From Chitinophaga barathri (GTDB lineage Bacteria; Bacteroidota; Bacteroidia; Chitinophagales; Chitinophagaceae): a DNA stretch of 64,000 nucleotides. Of the stretch, positions 61,048 through 64,000 are shown piece by piece. Position numbers and translations under genes: made by a program. Position 1 is the first letter of the stretch, and every line of letters begins with the position of its first letter. Under the pieces are notes generated by a model. It was not told the origin of the DNA, searched no databases, and worked only from the letters and a program-made list of their open reading frames with translations. Where the stretch lies: assembly GCF_003807585.1 (NCBI RefSeq), contig NZ_RMBX01000005.1, positions 1-64,000 of the forward strand, in the 5' to 3' direction.

Positions 61048-61305
61048 AATAACGTGTTTAAGCTCATCAATATGGGTTGATTGGGTGTAGGGAGAAACAA
61101 GACAGGCCCTGGGTTATAAAAGAATTACACCCATGGTGAATCGAATGTTCAATCTGAATGATAGAAAGACAGTAAAGCGGAATTAAATCTGGTTAATAAT
61201 ACACAGCAATTTACGTACCCGCACTGCGGCATAAGGTCGGTAACAACACAAAATGTCGGGCATAAAAGACAGAAAATCAATAATAATGTCTTTTTAAATC
61301 GACAC

Positions 61306-61317
61306 AATAAGCTTATT
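61306..61317. promoter_or_regulatory. Palindrome AATAAGCTTATT at the ATPase promoter
   Basis: A perfect 12-bp palindrome that overlaps the first half of the -7 box of the ATPase gene. Possible operator. Confidence 0.35.
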
Positions 61318-61321
61318 TTTG
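61314..61321 (+). promoter_or_regulatory. -7 element of the ATPase gene
   Basis: TATTTTTG matches TAnnTTTG, 20 nt before the ATG at 61342. The -33 region is T-rich without a clear TTTG. Confidence 0.55.
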
Positions 61322-61341
61322 CCTTTTACAATCGACAGATC

Positions 61342-62532
61342 ATGGAGATTTTAATCGAGTTCCAGGACCGCCTGCTCAAAAGTACTACCAACGATTTTCG
61401 CAGATACCTGCATGGGCAGATCAACTGGAAACAACGGATGATTGCCATAAAAGGGCCCAGGGGCGCAGGGAAAACCACCTTGTTCCTCCAATACCTCAAA
61501 TTTGACCTGGGGCTTCCGTCAACGGCTTTGTACATCACCGCGGATCATACCTGGTTTTACAATCACAGCCTGCTGGAAACCGCAACTGACTGGTATAAAA
61601 TGGGCGGCAGAACGTTGTTTATAGACGAAGTACATAAATACCCGCAGTGGTCGAGAGAGCTTAAAAATATATATGACGGACTGCCTGATATGCAGGTGGT
61701 TTTTTCCGCGTCCTCCGCGCTTGACATCTACCGGGGCGAGGCGGACCTTAGCAGGAGAGTGATCACCTATACCCTGCCCGGCCTGTCCTTCAGGGAATAT
61801 CTTTCTTTTATCACCGGCAAACAGTTTGATCATATTGCTTTAGCCGATCTTCCCACCCGGCACCGCGATTTTAGCCGGCAGATATTACATGAGCTGCAAC
61901 CACTGCCTTTTTTTAAGAAATATTTGCAGAACGGATACCTGCCGATCATAGCGGAAGGAGAAGCCGAGTACCTCTTAAAATTGGAGCAGGTCGTAAATGC
62001 GATAGTGGATGTTGACCTGTCCTATATCGCTTCTTTTAATGCAGGCACCGCCATTAAGATCAAAAAACTCCTGGCCGTAATAGCGGAATCGGTTCCTTTT
62101 AAGCCTAATATCGCTGCCCTTGCGCGAAAGCTGGACATGAGCAGGGATAGTGTTTACCAGTATATCTATCTTCTCAAAGATGCAAGACTGTTGAATGTAT
62201 TGTCTGCCGAGGGTTCAGGTGTATCCACTTTGCAGAAACCAGATAAAATATACCTCGAAAACACCAACCTCATCCATACGATGACCGAGCGGCCCGAAAC
62301 AGGTAATATCAGGGAAACCTTCCTGCTCGGGCAGTTATTAAACAGCGGCAAAGTGGTATACGCCCCTCCCGCAGGCGATTTCCAGGTAGGTGATATGGTC
62401 ATTGAAGCAGGTGGTAAAAATAAAAAAGCGACCCAGGTAAAGGATACACTTCAGTACATGATAGCCGCCGATGATATTGAAACCGGCATCGGCACACAGG
62501 TTCCCTTATGGCTGTTTGGTTTTTTATATTAA
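61342..62532 (+). CDS. AAA_14/DUF4143-family ATPase
   Basis: A 396-residue cytoplasmic ATPase. Walker A is KGPRGAGKTT near 37-46, Walker B TLFIDEVHKYPQWSRELK near 91, sensor 1 VVFSASSALDIYRGEADLSR. Then come GLSFREYL and a C-terminal DUF4143 part with a winged-helix-like PNIAALARKLDMSRDSVYQY and the nuclease-fold-like end QVGDMVIEAGGKNKKATQ. Such proteins are abundant in bacteria and their role is unknown; some are thought to act in DNA or toxin-related processes. Single gene with its own promoter and terminator. Confidence 0.88.
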   Translation: MEILIEFQDRLLKSTTNDFRRYLHGQINWKQRMIAIKGPRGAGKTTLFLQYLKFDLGLPSTALYITADHTWFYNHSLLETATDWYKMGGRTLFIDEVHKYPQWSRELKNIYDGLPDMQVVFSASSALDIYRGEADLSRRVITYTLPGLSFREYLSFITGKQFDHIALADLPTRHRDFSRQILHELQPLPFFKKYLQNGYLPIIAEGEAEYLLKLEQVVNAIVDVDLSYIASFNAGTAIKIKKLLAVIAESVPFKPNIAALARKLDMSRDSVYQYIYLLKDARLLNVLSAEGSGVSTLQKPDKIYLENTNLIHTMTERPETGNIRETFLLGQLLNSGKVVYAPPAGDFQVGDMVIEAGGKNKKATQVKDTLQYMIAADDIETGIGTQVPLWLFGFLY

Positions 62533-62534
62533 AA

Positions 62535-62570
62535 AGAAAAAGCCGCTCCATAGCTGAAGCGGCTTTCTTT
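62535..62570. terminator. Bidirectional terminator between ATPase and phytase genes
   Basis: AAGCCGCT (62540-62547) pairs perfectly with AGCGGCTT (62558-62565), with A-rich and T-rich flanks, between the two convergent genes. Confidence 0.8.
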
Positions 62571-62593
62571 ATACAAAATTATCTCCCCCCGGC

Positions 62594-63619
62594 TTATTTC
62601 ATCCGTCCTTCGATATCTTTCCAGTTGTAATAATGGAACACTCTCCCGTTGCTCATCGCTACAAATAATCCCCCGGGGAATTTACCGCCGAATGTCACCG
62701 GCGTAATGTCAGAGCCATCGCTTTCCACGGTGGACACTGGTACTTCGGCAACAAATTCGTTGGCCCCTTCTCTTTTGAAGATCATGAATGTATTCGCCTG
62801 CTGGTTGGACACCAGGAGGTAACCGGTGCTGTCCGTAACGGGGTAAATGGAAATTCCTTCGTGGTCGGATGTGAATCCCTGCTGACCGATGAAGTTCAGC
62901 TCGTGGTTGTCTTTTTTGTCGGGGTCCGCGTAATATTTGCGCACGCCAACGGTTTCATCTGAATAATAAACAAACCCCAGCTTGTTGTCCACCGCGATCG
63001 CTTCCACTTCTTTTTTGCCGCTGTATTGGCCGAATTTTCTCACCACGTCAGCTTTGAAGTTTCCGCGACCGTCTTCCTGCAGGCGGTATTGCCAGAGGTA
63101 TCCATCGGCCGGGCCTTCTTTTCTGCCCACAATCACAAATACGGCTGAATCGGTAAGGCGGGTATAGGTAGCGATACCCATCGGGTCCCCCTGCTGCTCG
63201 CCGGCGAATACGGGGATGCCGCCATTGTCCAGGGGCTGAAAATCGGGCAGGCGGAATATCCTCATCCTGCGCGTTTCCCTTTCGGTGAGCACCGCAATGT
63301 CCACCAGCTGGCCGTTTACGGGCACATCATATGCAATGTCCACATTGTTCGGCCGTTGCAGTTTTACTGATTTACGAACGATCTTGCCGTCCAGGTCAAA
63401 GGCGTACAGCGCGCCGTCACTGTCCTTGTCCGTGCCGATGATCAGGCTTTTCAGGGTATCCTTCCGGTTGATCCAGATAGCGGGATCGTCCGTATCATGA
63501 CCCACCGGTTCAGTCACCAGGGCCGGTTTCAGCGCATTTTCCGCTACGGGCGCATGTTCGTTGCACGCCGCGGATACCAGCGCCAGGGCAATATATGTCA
63601 ATGTTAATCTCGTCATCAT
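62594..63619 (-). CDS. Beta-propeller phytase lipoprotein
   Basis: A 341-residue lipoprotein; the lipobox LVSAAC places lipid on Cys19. The six-bladed propeller phytase fold (PF02333) shows in GHDTDDPAIWINRKDTLKSL, IGTDKDSDGALYAFDLDGK, KLQRPNNVDIAYDVPVNG, GDPMGIATYTR, EVEAIAVDNKLGFVYYSDE and GFTSDHEGISIYPV, all calcium/phosphate-site strings. It releases phosphate from phytate (or similar phosphate esters) at the cell surface. It lies 15 nt downstream of a TonB-dependent receptor gene, an arrangement that suggests joint binding, hydrolysis and uptake. Confidence 0.92.
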   Translation of the reverse strand: MMTRLTLTYIALALVSAACNEHAPVAENALKPALVTEPVGHDTDDPAIWINRKDTLKSLIIGTDKDSDGALYAFDLDGKIVRKSVKLQRPNNVDIAYDVPVNGQLVDIAVLTERETRRMRIFRLPDFQPLDNGGIPVFAGEQQGDPMGIATYTRLTDSAVFVIVGRKEGPADGYLWQYRLQEDGRGNFKADVVRKFGQYSGKKEVEAIAVDNKLGFVYYSDETVGVRKYYADPDKKDNHELNFIGQQGFTSDHEGISIYPVTDSTGYLLVSNQQANTFMIFKREGANEFVAEVPVSTVESDGSDITPVTFGGKFPGGLFVAMSNGRVFHYYNWKDIEGRMK

Positions 63620-63634
63620 ACTGATTTATGCAAT

Positions 63635-64000
63635 TTACAGATCGAATTTAAAACCGAAGTTGTACCGGGGGCGGTAAAACTCTTCCTGCATGGTCCTTTC
63701 CCGGATGCCCTGGAAATAACGCAACGGCTGGTTGGTGAGATTGTTCGCCTCGCCGAATACACGCAGGTTTTGCGTCAGTTTCACGGAAGCGTTCGCATCC
63801 AGGAAAAACTGGCGGTCATAAAAACGGTCCTCAAAATCAGATCCGCCTAATTCATCGAGATAAGAAGCGGCGTAGTTGCCGGAGATACGGGCGGTGAAGA
63901 ATTTGTTTTCGTAAGACAATGAAGCGTTGAACATATGCGGGGCGGTGCCGGGCAGGGTTACGCCGATGCGTTTTTCACCGTCGCCGTTGTACACGCCGTC
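63635..64000 (-). CDS. TonB-dependent receptor, C-terminal part (runs off the window)
   Basis: The frame is open to the window edge; 121 residues are visible. They show the last barrel strands of a TonB-dependent receptor: GTAPHMFNASLSYENKFFTA, the receptor-family string NLRVFGEANNLTNQPLRYFQG, and RPRYNFGFKFDL with a C-terminal hydrophobic residue. The start codon and plug lie beyond 64000. It precedes the phytase gene by 15 nt and probably imports a product or substrate of it. Confidence 0.88.
   Translation of the reverse strand, partial: DGVYNGDGEKRIGVTLPGTAPHMFNASLSYENKFFTARISGNYAASYLDELGGSDFEDRFYDRQFFLDANASVKLTQNLRVFGEANNLTNQPLRYFQGIRERTMQEEFYRPRYNFGFKFDL

Larger units (their letters stand above)
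61048..61341. other. Divergent gap between susC and the ATPase gene
   Basis: No gene. The ATPase side has a -7 element (61314-61321) overlapping a palindrome. On the susC side I see no exact TAnnTTTG. Confidence 0.5.

Noticed and set aside
1-64000. CRISPR arrays, insertion sequences, integrases, phage genes, rRNA
   Set aside because: No regular spaced repeats, transposase or integrase motifs, or rRNA segments were found on reading both strands.

Overview
The window reads as chromosome of a Bacteroidota member, most likely a Chitinophaga-type (Chitinophagaceae) soil glycan degrader. The reasons are two SusC/SusD pairs, many signal-peptide proteins and lipoproteins, a family-typical set of glycoside hydrolases, and promoters of the Bacteroidota type (TTTG, about 19 nt, TAnnTTTG), of which several near-perfect copies can be read. 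Composition is fairly uniform except for an AT-rich island near 24.4-25.1 kb. No rRNA, tRNA, CRISPR array, transposase or phage gene was found.

Layout. 0-7 kb: an autoproteolytic XRE/S24 (LexA-like) regulator, a small membrane protein, an SdpI-like protein, and a dinB-dnaE2 error-prone polymerase operon; four copies of a CTAA-N5-TTAG site tie the regulator to itself and to the polymerases. 7-15 kb: a DUF3467/Ldh2-type dehydrogenase/aspartate kinase operon and a SusC/SusD pair without enzymes. 15-24 kb: two overlapping genes for envelope proteins, then housekeeping genes (deoxynucleoside kinase, trpS, gatC, ABC ATPase, PduO-type cobalamin adenosyltransferase, tyrS, rhodanese). 24.4-25.2 kb: AT-rich island with an unassigned protein and a small basic protein, ended by a 27-bp perfect stem. 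25-33 kb: two secreted amidohydrolase-like proteins with degenerate metal sites, a Spy-like protein, glycerate 2-kinase and mannonate dehydratase.

33-37.5 kb: a HlyD-EmrB-TolC tripartite drug exporter divergent from its probable MarR repressor; paired palindromes sit on the exporter promoter. 37.5-45.8 kb: an unusual envelope module: a secreted, membrane-anchored TPR-CHAT protease (His724/Cys763), two tandem paralogous lipoproteins, a PKD-domain protein, and a divergent ECF sigma factor overlapping a membrane TPR protein that is probably its anti-sigma. 45.9-49 kb: an arsenic operon (arsR-arsM-acr3-metallophosphoesterase) with two copies of one palindrome.

49-61 kb: a polysaccharide utilization locus, all on the minus strand: SusC, SusD, GH144-like glucanase, GH95 and GH29 alpha-L-fucosidases and an alginate-lyase-like enzyme. 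Two LacI-type palindromes lie in the gap before the fucosidase operon, which suggests control by a LacI-family repressor outside the window. 61-64 kb: an AAA/DUF4143 ATPase, a beta-propeller phytase lipoprotein and the C-terminal end of a TonB-dependent receptor.

Most interesting: (1) the LexA-like regulon with readable operators; (2) the sigma/anti-sigma/PKD/lipoprotein/CHAT module; (3) the AT-rich two-gene island with its long hairpin; (4) the LacI-type operator pair in the fucose locus.
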